A model generated the notes under the pieces. That model saw only the letters and a list, made by a program, of their open reading frames with translations. It had not been told where the DNA came from and did not search any database. This document shows, in pieces, positions 37,962-47,891 of a stretch of DNA of 64,000 nt (its first letter is position 1; the number at the start of each line of letters is the position of its first letter). Source of the stretch: Polaribacter ponticola (GTDB taxonomy: Bacteria > Bacteroidota > Bacteroidia > Flavobacteriales > Flavobacteriaceae); the NCBI RefSeq assembly GCF_026191475.2, contig NZ_JAOSLC020000002.1, forward strand, positions 372,001 to 436,000. The letters are read 5' to 3'. Both the position numbers and the translations under genes were made by a program.

Positions 37962-38096
37962 ATGAAAGAATGTTGTAAAGACGGTTTTCAAGTCACAGAA
38001 AAAAAGTATAATTTAAAAAAATGGTTCAATTATATAATATATACGATACTAATTTTAATAGTTGGAGGTGCATTGGTACTTCAATTATTTAATTAA
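37962..38096 (+). CDS. Small single-span membrane protein, 44 aa
   Basis: A short gene starting at ATG 37962. It begins M-K-E-C-C-K-D-G-F, then a basic stretch and one transmembrane helix (about residues 25-43: I-I-Y-T-I-L-I-L-I-V-G-G-A). The Cys pair next to the membrane could bind metal. It is followed 13 bp later by the K+ channel gene and preceded by hairpin B. Not recognised as a named family. Support is coding-like composition, spacing and topology. Confidence 0.6.
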   Translation: MKECCKDGFQVTEKKYNLKKWFNYIIYTILILIVGGALVLQLFN

Positions 38097-38109
38097 TAAA
38101 TAAGCTAAA

Positions 38110-38667
38110 ATGACTAAAGAAAGCAATGTAGAAAATTCTAAAAGCACAGACTTTTATAAACAGTTATTTAAAAAAGTAGCACTTACTACGATTATGGTTA
38201 TTGCTTTATCTTTAAGTTATACCTTATGGATTGTTGTAGATTCTGATAGTATATTTCTACTTTTTTTAATTGTTAGTTTGGCATTTTTAAAAACCATTTT
38301 TATCGTAAAGTTAACCTTTACACAATTAAGGAAAATAATAGGAGTAAGTCATCAGTTGACCCACGTTCTTGCTTTATTTGGAATCTTAATTATTTTAATT
38401 GTGTTATCATTTTCAGCAGATTATCAGGCATTATATATATTAAATTCAGAAAATTTTAAATTTGAAACGATTCCCAATAACTCGTTTTTCTTACAATTTT
38501 TCGAGTTTTTGTATTTCAGTTTTATAACTTTTTCTTCTGTTGGTTATGGTGATATTGTACCCATTTCTATAGCAGGAAAACTAATTGTTATTTTAGAAGT
38601 TTTTTTAAGCTTTTTCGTTTTAGTTTTTGGTATTGCAAACATTAATAGAGTCCACGTAAACAAATAA
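38110..38667 (+). CDS. Potassium channel family protein
   Basis: A 185-aa membrane protein with about four hydrophobic helices (24-41, 47-66, 84-102, 155-180). A pore loop carries the K+ selectivity filter T-F-S-S-V-G-Y-G-D at about residues 140-148. It belongs to the Ion_trans_2 group. There is no RCK domain, so the gating signal is unknown. It sits in the copper block ahead of Usp and APC-permease genes. A role in restoring ion balance under metal stress is only suggested by that position. Confidence 0.9.
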   Translation: MTKESNVENSKSTDFYKQLFKKVALTTIMVIALSLSYTLWIVVDSDSIFLLFLIVSLAFLKTIFIVKLTFTQLRKIIGVSHQLTHVLALFGILIILIVLSFSADYQALYILNSENFKFETIPNNSFFLQFFEFLYFSFITFSSVGYGDIVPISIAGKLIVILEVFLSFFVLVFGIANINRVHVNK

Positions 38668-38687
38668 TCCTTTTTAAAACTTAAATT

Positions 38688-39179
38688 ATGAAAATACTTA
38701 AATTTATTACACTATTAACTGTTTTCCTTTTAACAGTTAACCTCACGAATGCGCAGCACACATCTTACGCTAAAGACAATAAAGAAGTAAAAGCTGTAAT
38801 GAAAGCTTATAAAGATGCAATACAAAATTTAACAACAGAAGGCACTTTTGAACTCTTTACACCAGATGCTATCATATTTGAGCAAGGTAAATTAGAAGGT
38901 ACATACAAAGAATACATATCTCATCATTTAGGACCTGAATTAGAACATTTTAAGAGTTTTATTTTTTCTGATTACGAGATTCAGACAACTTTAAATTCGT
39001 CCTATGCTTATACAACTGAAAATTATATCTACACAATAGTTCTAAAAGGTAATAAAACCAAAGGCACAAAAGAAAGAACCGTAAAAAGTAAGGGAGTAGC
39101 TACATCAATATTGCAAAAAATTGATGGAAAATGGAAGATAATTCATTCTCATACCTCATTTAAAAAACTAAAAATCTAA
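38688..39179 (+). CDS. NTF2-like / SnoaL-type exported protein
   Basis: A 163-aa protein with a signal peptide (about 1-22, ending T-N-A-Q). A cone-shaped NTF2-like domain is suggested by V-M-K-A-Y-K-D-A-I, F-T-P-D-A-I-I-F-E-Q-G-K-L-E-G and the terminal G-K-W-K-I-I-H-S-H-T-S. This fold (DUF4440/SnoaL) is often used for small-molecule binding. The two His near the end, typical of these exported members, could bind metal. It lies between the K+ channel and Usp genes in the same direction. Confidence 0.8.
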   Translation: MKILKFITLLTVFLLTVNLTNAQHTSYAKDNKEVKAVMKAYKDAIQNLTTEGTFELFTPDAIIFEQGKLEGTYKEYISHHLGPELEHFKSFIFSDYEIQTTLNSSYAYTTENYIYTIVLKGNKTKGTKERTVKSKGVATSILQKIDGKWKIIHSHTSFKKLKI

Positions 39180-39185
39180 TTGATT

Positions 39186-40019
39186 ATGAAAAACATTTTA
39201 GTTCCAACAGACTTTTCAGACAATTGCCAAAAGGCAGCCCATTTAGCAATAAAAATGGCTGTTCTTTACAAAGCTGAAATCCATTTTTTACATCAATTGC
39301 ATACACCTGTAGATTGGGTAAAACTTAATAAAACAGACGAACATAATTATCCCGAAATACTTAAAAAAATTGGGGAAGCTAAAAATAAACTAAGAGATTT
39401 AGATAAAGAAGCGGTAGATAAAGGATTAACCTCGAGAACTTTTTTAGAATTCATCTCAGATAACAATGCTATTGCTACACATACGCACGATTTTCAACAC
39501 GATTTTATAATAACTGGTAGCAGAGGAACAGAAAAAGGTTTCCTGAATGAGATTTTAGGCAGTAATGTCCAAAACATTATTCGTAAAGCACACGTACCAA
39601 TTTTGGTTGTGAAAGATGATCAAGTTACATTCCCTTTTAAAAGTATTGTCTTTGTTTCAGATTTTAATCTAGATGAAGTTATTGCTTTTGAAAAAATCTT
39701 GAACCTATCAAAAAAATTCAATGCAAAAATTCACTTACTTCACATCAATACAAATTCAATTTCTAATGATATAAATAATGGATTACAGTCTATAAAAAAA
39801 TTTATTAAACAATTTCCAAAAGTTGAAAATTTTGAAATGCATATATATAATTCGCCAACAGTATCGGGTGGTATTGAAAATTTTGAAGAATCAAATGATG
39901 TAGATTTAATTGCAATGAATAGTCATACAAGGAAAGGACTTTTCAGTGTTTTTTCTAAAAGCATTGCAGAAGGTGTGACAAACTATTCAAAAAAACCGAT
40001 AATCATAACACATCTTTAA
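39186..40019 (+). CDS. Universal stress protein, two Usp domains
   Basis: A cytoplasmic stress protein of 277 aa from the ATG at 39186; the upstream TTG at 39180 is less likely. Two tandem Usp domains of about 140 residues are seen. The first begins K-N-I-L-V-P-T-D-F-S and has G-S-R-G-T-E-K-G-F with V-P-I-L-V-V. The second begins F-K-S-I-V-F-V-S-D-F. The G-x2-G-x9-G ATP-binding signature is recognisable in the first domain. It is followed 2 bp later by the APC permease. The function is general stress resistance, with no direct evidence for copper specificity. Confidence 0.9.
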   Translation: MKNILVPTDFSDNCQKAAHLAIKMAVLYKAEIHFLHQLHTPVDWVKLNKTDEHNYPEILKKIGEAKNKLRDLDKEAVDKGLTSRTFLEFISDNNAIATHTHDFQHDFIITGSRGTEKGFLNEILGSNVQNIIRKAHVPILVVKDDQVTFPFKSIVFVSDFNLDEVIAFEKILNLSKKFNAKIHLLHINTNSISNDINNGLQSIKKFIKQFPKVENFEMHIYNSPTVSGGIENFEESNDVDLIAMNSHTRKGLFSVFSKSIAEGVTNYSKKPIIITHL

Positions 40020-40021
40020 AA

Positions 40022-41371
40022 ATGTTAAAAGAAAACACTCAAAAACTATCTTTATTAGGCTCTGTCTCCTTGGGTACAGGGGTAATGATTGGTGCAGGAA
40101 TATTCGTGCTAATGGGTCAAATTGCAGAATTAGTAGGCGATTTGTTTCCAATCGCATTCATTGCTGGTGCGGTTGTAGTTGGTTTTAGTTCATATTCTTA
40201 CGTTAAATTTTCAAACGCATATCCTTCTTCTGGTGGTGTAGCAAAATTTTTAACAAAAGCATTTGGTCCTGGAACAGCTGCAGGTTCTTTCTCTCTATTA
40301 ATGTACATATCAATGGTAGTTGCCGAAAGTTTAGTTGCTGGTACTTTTGGTGCTTATACTTTACGCTTATTTCCGCCAGAATATTCTGGATATGCATCCA
40401 TATTAGGTGTAATTCTTATTGGAGTAGCGTATATAATAAATATTTCTGGTAATAAAATTATTGAAGTTACAGCCACTTTTACAGCAATAATTAAAGTAGC
40501 AGGCATTGCATTGTTAGCAATTTCTGGGTTGATTATTTCAGGTTTTCCTACAATAACAGGGAATTATGTAGCAACCAATAGTCAACTTTTACCTGAAGGA
40601 TTTGGGTTTGTAGCTGCATTGGCACTATCAATTCTTGCTTTTAAAGGATTTACAACAATTACCAATCAGGGAGGTGATATTAAAAACCCCCACAAAAATG
40701 TTGGTCGTTCCATTATTATTTCAATTGCAGTTTGTACAATTATCTATGTTGTCTTGGCTTTATCTGTAGCAGGTGCATTAAGTATTGATGAAATTATTAT
40801 AGCAAAAGATTATGCATTGGCAGCAGCTGCAAAACCAATATTTGGTGAATGGGGTTCAATTTTAACAATTCTACTGGCTATTGTAGCAACAGTTTCTGGT
40901 GTTATTGCCAGCATATATTCTGCGTCAAGAATGTTAGGAATGTTGGGTAGTATGAAACAAGTACCCGATATCAACAAAATGAAGAAACTTAAAAATCCCT
41001 CGTTAATTTTCACGGTTACTTTGGCAATACTTTTAACAATTCTATTCGACTTAACTCGAATTGCTTCCATTGGTGCAATTTTCTATTTAATTATGGACAT
41101 TGCTATTCATTGGGGTCTTTTCAGGCACCTTAAAAAAGAAGTGAAATTTAATCCAGTTATTCCAATAATAGCATTAGTAATGGATATCGTTATTTTATCA
41201 GCATTCATTTATTTAAAATATGTAAACGACCCTTTTGTGCTAATAGTTGCTGCAATAGGTATTCTACTCATTTTTCTCTTTCAGTTTCTTTTTATGAAAT
41301 CTCATACAGATAAAGATGGAAATATGAAAATGGGAATGGAAATGAATGAAGACAAAATGATGAAAATGTAA
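40022..41371 (+). CDS. APC superfamily amino-acid/cation permease
   Basis: A 449-aa inner-membrane transporter with about 12 hydrophobic segments. The N-terminus has the APC signature G-V-M-I-G-A-G-I-F (residues about 20-28). The C-terminal tail is short and Met-rich (M-K-M-G-M-E-M-N-E-D-K-M-M-K-M), a composition shared with the copper proteins around it and unusual for the family. The substrate is unknown. The Usp gene is 2 bp upstream and copA 13 bp downstream, so it is within the copper operon. Confidence 0.88.
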   Translation: MLKENTQKLSLLGSVSLGTGVMIGAGIFVLMGQIAELVGDLFPIAFIAGAVVVGFSSYSYVKFSNAYPSSGGVAKFLTKAFGPGTAAGSFSLLMYISMVVAESLVAGTFGAYTLRLFPPEYSGYASILGVILIGVAYIINISGNKIIEVTATFTAIIKVAGIALLAISGLIISGFPTITGNYVATNSQLLPEGFGFVAALALSILAFKGFTTITNQGGDIKNPHKNVGRSIIISIAVCTIIYVVLALSVAGALSIDEIIIAKDYALAAAAKPIFGEWGSILTILLAIVATVSGVIASIYSASRMLGMLGSMKQVPDINKMKKLKNPSLIFTVTLAILLTILFDLTRIASIGAIFYLIMDIAIHWGLFRHLKKEVKFNPVIPIIALVMDIVILSAFIYLKYVNDPFVLIVAAIGILLIFLFQFLFMKSHTDKDGNMKMGMEMNEDKMMKM

Positions 41372-41384
41372 AACTTTAAAAATT

Positions 41385-43871
41385 ATGAAACACACATATA
41401 ATATACAAGGAATGACTTGCAATGGTTGTAAAACCAATGTAGAAAATGCTTTAAGTAATCTAAAGGAGGTTACAAAAGTTGAAGCATTTTTAAAAGAAAA
41501 AACGGTTGTTATAGAAATGTCTTCACATATTACTTTAGAAACACTGCAAGAAACTTTGTTAAATGCTGGCTTACATTACACAATTGAAATGCCTGGTCAT
41601 AAAAAACATAAAGAAGCAAAAGTTAAAGCAGAAGGCAATGGAGTTTTTTATTGTCCAATGCATTGTGAAAATGACAAAACCTATACTTCTCAAATAGGTT
41701 GCCCTGTCTGTGGAATGGATTTAGTAGAACAACCTAAACTACAAATAACAACAGAATATACGTGTCCTATGCATCCTGAAATTATAAAGGATAAACCTGG
41801 TAGTTGTCCTATTTGTGGAATGGATTTAGTTCCAATAGAACCTTCAGAAAACGAAGAAGATAAAACGTATCAAAAATTGCTTACAAAAATGAAAATTTCT
41901 GTCCTATTTACAGTCCCTATTTTCATAATTGCAATGGCAGATTTAATCCCAAGTAACCCATTAACAAAAATGTTTTCTCAATTTACTTGGAATTGGATTC
42001 AGTTAATTTTATCACTTCCAGTTGTATTTTATACCTGTTGGATGTTTTTCGAAAGGGCCTATAAAAGTATAAAAACTTGGAATCTAAATATGTTTACACT
42101 AATTGGTATTGGTACAGGAGTAGCTTGGTTATTTAGTTTAGTCGCTATGTTTTTTCCTGATGTTTTTCCAGAACAATTTAAAACGGAAAGTGGTACAGTA
42201 TTCGTCTATTTTGAAGCGACAACAGTAATTCTTACACTAGTTTTATTAGGGCAATTATTAGAAGCGAAAGCACATAGTCAAACAAGTGGTGCTATTAAAG
42301 AACTATTAAAATTAGCACCAACAGAAGCGACTTTAGTTACAGAATCAGGTGACAAAATTATTTCAATTAATAGTATTAAAAAAGGAGATTTACTTCGAGT
42401 AAAACCAGGTGATAAAATTCCTGTAGATGGTAAAATAACTGAAGGTCATAGTAGTATAGATGAATCTATGATAACTGGAGAGCCTATTCCCGTAGATAAA
42501 AAAAGAGACGACACTGTAAGTTCGGGTACTATAAATGGTACAAAATCTTTTGTAATGATTGCAGAAAAAGTCGGTTCAGAAACCTTACTATCTCAAATTA
42601 TTCATATGGTAAACAATGCTAGTCGCTCAAGAGCTCCTATTCAAAAATTAGCAGACAAAATATCAAAATATTTTGTGCCCATTGTTATACTAGTTGCCAC
42701 TATTACATTTTTTATCTGGCGTTATTATGGTCCAGAACCAGCAATGGTTTTTGCATTTGTAAATTCTATTGCAGTATTAATCATTGCTTGCCCTTGTGCT
42801 TTAGGTTTAGCAACACCAATGTCTGTAATGGTAGGTGTTGGAAAAGGGGCTCAAAATGGTGTTTTAATTAAAAATGCTGAAGCTTTAGAAAATTTAAATA
42901 AAGTAGATGTACTAATTACAGATAAAACAGGAACCATTACAGAAGGGAAACCATCTGTAGAAAAAGTAGTAAATACCTCTGGTGATTTTGATGAAAAAAT
43001 AGTACAAAGTATTGCTTCTCTAAATCAATACAGTGAGCATCCTTTAGCTGAAGCTATTGTAAACTTTGCCAAAAAGAAAAACATAAAATTGCTTGAAGCA
43101 AATGATTTTGAAGCTGTAATGGGCAAAGGTGTTATAGGTACAATTAGAAATAAAAAAATTTCATTAGGAAATAAAAAATTAATGGAGTTGGTAAAAGCAA
43201 AAATATCTAATGAATTTGATGCCAAAGTTATAGCAGAACAAGAACAAGGCAAAACAGTTTCTTATATATCTGTAGACAATATAGTTGTAGGTTATGTAAC
43301 CATAACAGATGCAATTAAAGGCACTAGTAAACAAGCAATAAGCGAATTACAAAAACAAGGTATAGATGTAATTATGTTAACTGGTGATAATAAGCGAACT
43401 GCAAAATATGTTGCAACCCAATTAAACTTGGCTAGTTTTCAGGCAGAATGTTTACCCGAAGATAAATTAAACGTTATTAAAGAATTACAATCTCAAGGAA
43501 AAATAGTAGCAATGGCTGGTGATGGTATAAATGATGCTCCTGCATTAGCACAATCAAATATTGGAATTGCTATGGGAACAGGTACAGATGTTGCTATAGA
43601 AAGTAGTGAAGTAACCTTAGTAAAAGGAGATTTATTAGGAATTGTCAAAGCAATAAATCTTGGTAAAGCTGTAATGAAAAACATCAAACAGAATCTGTTT
43701 TTTGCATTTATTTATAATGTTTTGGGGGTGCCAGTTGCAGCAGGTTTACTATACCCATTTTTTGGGATTCTACTATCTCCAATGATTGCTGCTGCTGCAA
43801 TGAGCTTTAGTTCGGTTTCTGTAATCGTAAATTCATTAAGACTTAGAAATATAAAATTAAAACAATGGTAA
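41385..43871 (+). CDS. copA: Copper-exporting P1B-type ATPase
   Basis: An 828-aa Cu+ exporter. An N-terminal HMA domain (G-M-T-C-N-G-C-K) is followed by two Cys/His heavy-metal-binding modules (C-P-M-H-C...C-P-V-C-G-M-D-L and C-P-M-H-P...C-P-I-C-G-M-D-L, about residues 88-150). The pump has T-G-E-P, the Cu+ helix motif A-C-P-C-A-L-G-L-A, D-K-T-G-T-I-T, S-E-H-P and G-D-G-I-N-D-A-P. CPCALGLAT is the Cu+/Ag+ class, distinguishing it from the Zn/Cd pump at 25188. The stop overlaps the PepSY gene start. Confidence 0.96.
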   Translation: MKHTYNIQGMTCNGCKTNVENALSNLKEVTKVEAFLKEKTVVIEMSSHITLETLQETLLNAGLHYTIEMPGHKKHKEAKVKAEGNGVFYCPMHCENDKTYTSQIGCPVCGMDLVEQPKLQITTEYTCPMHPEIIKDKPGSCPICGMDLVPIEPSENEEDKTYQKLLTKMKISVLFTVPIFIIAMADLIPSNPLTKMFSQFTWNWIQLILSLPVVFYTCWMFFERAYKSIKTWNLNMFTLIGIGTGVAWLFSLVAMFFPDVFPEQFKTESGTVFVYFEATTVILTLVLLGQLLEAKAHSQTSGAIKELLKLAPTEATLVTESGDKIISINSIKKGDLLRVKPGDKIPVDGKITEGHSSIDESMITGEPIPVDKKRDDTVSSGTINGTKSFVMIAEKVGSETLLSQIIHMVNNASRSRAPIQKLADKISKYFVPIVILVATITFFIWRYYGPEPAMVFAFVNSIAVLIIACPCALGLATPMSVMVGVGKGAQNGVLIKNAEALENLNKVDVLITDKTGTITEGKPSVEKVVNTSGDFDEKIVQSIASLNQYSEHPLAEAIVNFAKKKNIKLLEANDFEAVMGKGVIGTIRNKKISLGNKKLMELVKAKISNEFDAKVIAEQEQGKTVSYISVDNIVVGYVTITDAIKGTSKQAISELQKQGIDVIMLTGDNKRTAKYVATQLNLASFQAECLPEDKLNVIKELQSQGKIVAMAGDGINDAPALAQSNIGIAMGTGTDVAIESSEVTLVKGDLLGIVKAINLGKAVMKNIKQNLFFAFIYNVLGVPVAAGLLYPFFGILLSPMIAAAAMSFSSVSVIVNSLRLRNIKLKQW

Positions 43872-44572
43872 AAAGAAAAACAGCAATTAAAATTAGAAAA
43901 ACACATCGCTATTTAGGATTGTTTTTAGGTTTACAATTCCTGTTTTGGACAATTAGTGGTTTATATTTTAGTTGGACAAACATCGATGAAATACACGGAG
44001 ACCAATTTAAAAACTTGGTGTATCAACCCAAAACATTTAGCAATTTAATAAGCCCTTCAAAACTTGATTCATTAGAAGGAGTAAATACTATTGCTATAAG
44101 AGATATTGACAATATCCCTTTCTATTGGGTAAACAATAAACAATTGTATAATGCTATTGATGGTAGTCAAAAAAATAGTATTACAAAGGATGAAGCACTA
44201 TATATCGCCAAAAACCATATGAAAAGTGGTTTAGAGGTAACGTCTATTAAGCAAATAACTGAGACAGGAAAACATCACGAGTATCGAGAAAAACTGCTAC
44301 CTGCTTATGTGATAACCTATAAGACAGATGAAGCTCTAAAAGCCTATGTATCTGTAAAAGACGGAAAATTTCAAACTGTTAGACATCGTTCTTGGCGTTG
44401 GTTCGATTTTCTATGGATGACACATACAATGGATTATCAAAGTAGAGATAATTTTAATACAATGGTTTTAAGAGCATTTTCACTTTTAGGTTTAATCACA
44501 GTTTTAAGTGGGTTTTTATTATGGTACATCTCATCACCTTCTTTAAGAAAAATATTAAAAAACAATAAATAA
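43865..44572 (+). CDS. PepSY-domain membrane protein
   Basis: A 235-aa protein with an N-terminal amphipathic/transmembrane part (R-K-T-H-R-Y-L-G-L-F-L-G-L-Q-F, about 10-35), a PepSY-type periplasmic domain in the middle (D-E-A-L-Y-I-A-K...), and a C-terminal helix (about 200-225). The pattern H-R-Y-L-G...W-x-I-S-G-L-Y-F resembles PepSY_TM proteins tied to flavin/iron reductases, but without the larger oxidoreductase domains. It overlaps copA by 7 bp and precedes the adaptor gene by 8 bp. A supporting redox or assembly role in the envelope is likely; exact function unknown. Confidence 0.83.
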   Translation: MVKRKTAIKIRKTHRYLGLFLGLQFLFWTISGLYFSWTNIDEIHGDQFKNLVYQPKTFSNLISPSKLDSLEGVNTIAIRDIDNIPFYWVNNKQLYNAIDGSQKNSITKDEALYIAKNHMKSGLEVTSIKQITETGKHHEYREKLLPAYVITYKTDEALKAYVSVKDGKFQTVRHRSWRWFDFLWMTHTMDYQSRDNFNTMVLRAFSLLGLITVLSGFLLWYISSPSLRKILKNNK

Positions 44573-44580
44573 ATAATTAA

Positions 44581-46353
44581 ATGAAAAAATACGCAATTTA
44601 TATCGGAATATTAACCATTGGACTACTACTAGGTTGGGTCATATTTGGTAATTCAACAAACAAGGAAGCTGAACACAACCACAATGAAACTGTAAAATCA
44701 GACCAAAAATGGACGTGCTCAATGCATCCTCAAATTATGAAATCAGAACCAGGAGATTGCCCCATTTGTGGTATGGATTTAATTCCTGCAGAAACAAGTG
44801 CTGATGGTTTATTAGCAGATCAATTTAAGTTATCAGAAAATGCAATAGCCTTAGCAAACATTCAAACTTCAATTGTAGGCAATAGCAATCAGAAGGACAA
44901 TTTTATAAAATTATCAGGTAAAATTGCAGAAAATGAAAAATCTAATGCTGTTCAAGTAAGTTATTTTTCAGGAAGAATTGAGAAGTTAAACGTAAGCTTT
45001 ACTGGAGAAAAAATTAATAAAGGGCAACTTTTAGCAACTATATATTCACCAGAATTATATGCAGCTCAACAAGAATTAATTACAGCTGCTAACTTAAAAG
45101 AAACACAACCTAAACTTTATGATGCCGTAAAAAACAAATTAAAAATTTGGAAACTAAATGAAAAACAAATTAGCCAAATTGAAACTTCTGGAAAAGTAAT
45201 AGAAAATTTCCCAGTATATGCAACAGTTTCTGGTACTGTTTCAGAAAAACTGGTAGAACAAGGTGATTACATAAAACAAGGGCAACCCCTTTTAAAAATA
45301 GCGAAACTAAATACAGTTTGGGGTAATTTTGATGTATATGAAAATCAGATTAAAAACTTTAAAAAAGGACAACAAGTTTTAGTCTCAACAAACGCTTATG
45401 CCAATGAAGAATTTAATGGTAAAGTAGATTTTATAGACCCTGTTCTAAACACCAAAACAAGAACAGTCGTATTAAGAGTAGTTTTAAACAATAAAAATAA
45501 CAAGTTCAAACCAGGAATGTTTGTCGAAGCCAAAATTAAAAATAATACAGCTAACAATAACAATGCTATAAGTATTCCTGCTAGTGCTGTCCTATGGACA
45601 GGTAAACGATCTGTTGTATACATAAAACCAGACACATCAAAACCTGTTTTCGAAATGAAAGAAATAGTTTTAGGCAAAAAATCAGGCGATAATTATGAAG
45701 TTTTGGAAGGTCTACAAAATGGAGATGAAATTGTAAGCAATGGTGTATTTACAATTGATGCTGCAGCACAATTACAAGGTAAAAAATCAATGATGAATAA
45801 AATCGGTGGAAAAGTAATGACTGGTCACGAAGGTCATTTAGGTATGGATAACAATTCATCTAAAAAAGAAACAGTCCACTTAAATATGAACGAGCGTTTG
45901 AAAGTATCAGCTAAATTTCAGAAACACTTAAAAGTTATTTACAACGAGTATATCAATTTAAAAAATGCATTGATAAAAGAAGATTCTAAAAGCTCTTCAA
46001 CAAGCGCATTAACTTTAGTAAACAATTTGAACAAAGTTGATATGAAATTGTTGTCAGATAAAAAGGCTCATAACCATTGGATGAAATTAGAAAGAGAAAT
46101 AAAATCTTCAGCGTCCTCAATTTCTGAAACGTCTGCAATAAAAGTACAAAGAGACCATTTCAAGTATTTGTCAACACATCTTATGAATGCTGTTCAACTA
46201 TTTGGTATTAATGAAAAAGTCTATGTTGAATTTTGTCCAATGGCTGATAATAACAAGGGGGCGTTTTGGTTGAGCAAAGAAGAAAAAGTAATCAATCCAT
46301 ATTTTGGTGAAGCAATGCTAACCTGTGGAGAAGTAAAACAAGTAATAGAATAA
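44581..46353 (+). CDS. cusB: CusB-type adaptor with metal-binding head and C-terminal DUF3347
   Basis: A 590-aa membrane-fusion protein. After an N-terminal membrane anchor, the segment C-S-M-H-P...C-P-I-C-G-M-D-L (about 42-65) is a heavy-metal-binding module. It is followed by the adaptor core (barrel-sandwich and beta-barrel, about 90-400). Residues about 440-590 are a DUF3347 domain with Q-R-D-H-F, E-F-C-P-M and L-T-C-G-E. It should pair with CusA at 27727 and CusC at 31431 although about 10-17 kb away. The fusion suggests DUF3347 delivers or receives Cu+ at the pump entrance (inference). Confidence 0.92.
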   Translation: MKKYAIYIGILTIGLLLGWVIFGNSTNKEAEHNHNETVKSDQKWTCSMHPQIMKSEPGDCPICGMDLIPAETSADGLLADQFKLSENAIALANIQTSIVGNSNQKDNFIKLSGKIAENEKSNAVQVSYFSGRIEKLNVSFTGEKINKGQLLATIYSPELYAAQQELITAANLKETQPKLYDAVKNKLKIWKLNEKQISQIETSGKVIENFPVYATVSGTVSEKLVEQGDYIKQGQPLLKIAKLNTVWGNFDVYENQIKNFKKGQQVLVSTNAYANEEFNGKVDFIDPVLNTKTRTVVLRVVLNNKNNKFKPGMFVEAKIKNNTANNNNAISIPASAVLWTGKRSVVYIKPDTSKPVFEMKEIVLGKKSGDNYEVLEGLQNGDEIVSNGVFTIDAAAQLQGKKSMMNKIGGKVMTGHEGHLGMDNNSSKKETVHLNMNERLKVSAKFQKHLKVIYNEYINLKNALIKEDSKSSSTSALTLVNNLNKVDMKLLSDKKAHNHWMKLEREIKSSASSISETSAIKVQRDHFKYLSTHLMNAVQLFGINEKVYVEFCPMADNNKGAFWLSKEEKVINPYFGEAMLTCGEVKQVIE

Positions 46354-46385
46354 TAAATCAAGTAATAACAATTAAATTTTAAAAA

Positions 46386-46785
46386 ATGAAGAAAGTAATT
46401 TTATGTGTAGCTGTAATAACGGCATTAGGTATAACCAGTTGTAAAAACGATACCAAAAAAGAAAAAAACAACAACTACTGAAGTTTCAAAAGAAATGGCA
46501 ATGACAGACCTGTCTTTTGGTGTAAGAGGTAATTGTGGTATGTGTAAAAGAACAATAGAAAAAGCTGTTAATAATATTGAAGGTATAGCAAATGTAATTT
46601 GGGATAAAAACAAAAAGAAAATAGATGTGTCTTTTAACAAAGCCAAAACCAATGAAATGGCAATACATAAAGCTATTGCTGCTTCAGGTTATGATACAGA
46701 TAAGGTTTTAGGAAATGAAGAAGCTTATAAAGGTTTACCTGGTTGCTGTAAATATGATCATTCTATGGAAATGAGTATTAAATAA
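46386..46785 (+). CDS. HMA-domain lipoprotein (MerP/CopZ-like), one frameshift
   Basis: The ATG at 46386 opens a lipoprotein signal ending G-I-T-S-C. The frame then shifts in a Lys-rich linker at an A7 run (46462-46468, one base too many or two too few). It continues into an HMA domain with G-N-C-G-M-C-K-R and the strand V-I-W-D-K-N-K-K-K-I-D-V. The repaired length is about 132 aa. A periplasmic, membrane-tethered metal chaperone fits its place at the end of the copper operon. A strong hairpin (46796-46829) follows 11 bp after the stop. Confidence 0.83.
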
Positions 46786-46795
46786 AGTGATAACT

Positions 46796-46829
46796 AAAAC
46801 CATATCAATCTAGGAATTGATATGGTTTT
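46796..46829 (+). terminator. Terminator closing the copper operon
   Basis: A 14-bp perfect stem AAAACCATATCAAT / ATTGATATGGTTTT with a 6-nt loop. Its T-rich right arm ends the copper block before rteC. Confidence 0.8.
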
Positions 46830-46846
46830 ATACAGATTGAAAAAAA

Positions 46847-47691
46847 TTGAAAAAGATTGAAAAAATTGTTAAAGAATTAGACTATAATTTAGATTTTTTA
46901 GAAAAAGAAACAGAAGGGATATTAGAAAAAGCGGAAGAAAGTATTAGAGTAACAAAAAGAGCATTAGAACAAATAAGAATACTTTTTTTGAGAAAAAAAT
47001 AATTCCAAAAAACGAGGAAATACTTTTTTTCAAAAATATAAAACCTTATGTTTTTAGTAAATTAATATATTATGTCAAATTATTTAGTATTGAAAGTAAA
47101 AGACCTCGAAGTAGTAATAAATCTCAAGTAAAATACTTCAATAATCATATAGATAGACTTCAAAACTATTTTAATGATAATTTAGAATTTTATCATTATT
47201 TCAGAAGAGGTGCTACTTTTTTAGATGAAGAATATTTTATCAGAGGTAAAGCAGATATAAGGCTATTTCCAGATTCATTATCGTTTTTTGCTGACGATAA
47301 ATTTTCTTCCAGTCACGATACAACAGTGGCTACTATTATGGCATATGATATGTTAATTATCTATCTAAAAAGAGAAATAGATAAACTTGAAAACAATAAT
47401 AGTATGGAAACAAATTATGGAGCTTTTACAAATCAATCAAAACTATTCTGGACTGGAAATAAAACCGATTTAATCGAGCTAATTTATGCATTGCATAGTT
47501 CTGGTTCCGTAAATAGCGGAACAGCAGACATTAAAGAAATGGCTTCTGCCTGTGAGCAAATGTTTAATATAGATCTTGGTGATTATTACAGAACATTTTT
47601 AGAAATTCGTTCGCGCAAAATTAATCAAACCAAATACATAGATAAACTTAAAGACTCTTTAGAAAACAAGATGTTAGATTCAGATGAATAA
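46847..47691 (+). CDS. rteC: RteC family regulator of element mobility, one frameshift
   Basis: The C-terminal region (R-G-K-A-D-I-R-L-F, W-T-G-N-K-T-D-L-I-E-L-I-Y-A-L-H, N-I-D-L-G-D-Y-Y-R-T-F-L-E-I-R) is the RteC signature. In CTnDOT, RteC activates excision genes. The upstream part is in another frame and joins if the T7 run 46983-46989 gains one T. No ATG is available at the 5' end: the frame opens after a TGA at 46838, with TTG at 46847 as the probable start. The repaired length is about 281 aa. No RteA/RteB two-component pair is present in the island. A short terminator follows at 47690-47709. Confidence 0.85.
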
Positions 47692-47709
47692 ACACCAAGT
47701 TGGGTGTTT
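47690..47709 (+). terminator. Terminator after rteC
   Basis: The stem AAACACC / GGTGTTT with a short loop and following T run overlaps the rteC stop. A similar CACCC-AAGTT-GGGT hairpin recurs at about 47816-47832 within the otherwise gene-free stretch 47692-47998. Confidence 0.65.
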
Positions 47710-47891
47710 TTAAGTGCAAATTGTTTTCATATAATTTGCACTTTTTTGTTGTCAAAAAAAATAAAGTGAATAACAATTAATACCAATACAATTTATTAAA
47801 AATGAGTACATAAAATCACCCAAGTTGGGTTTTACTTGTGTATAAACTTCAATAAATCATATCATATTTGCCAAACGAAAGTCAAATCGTA

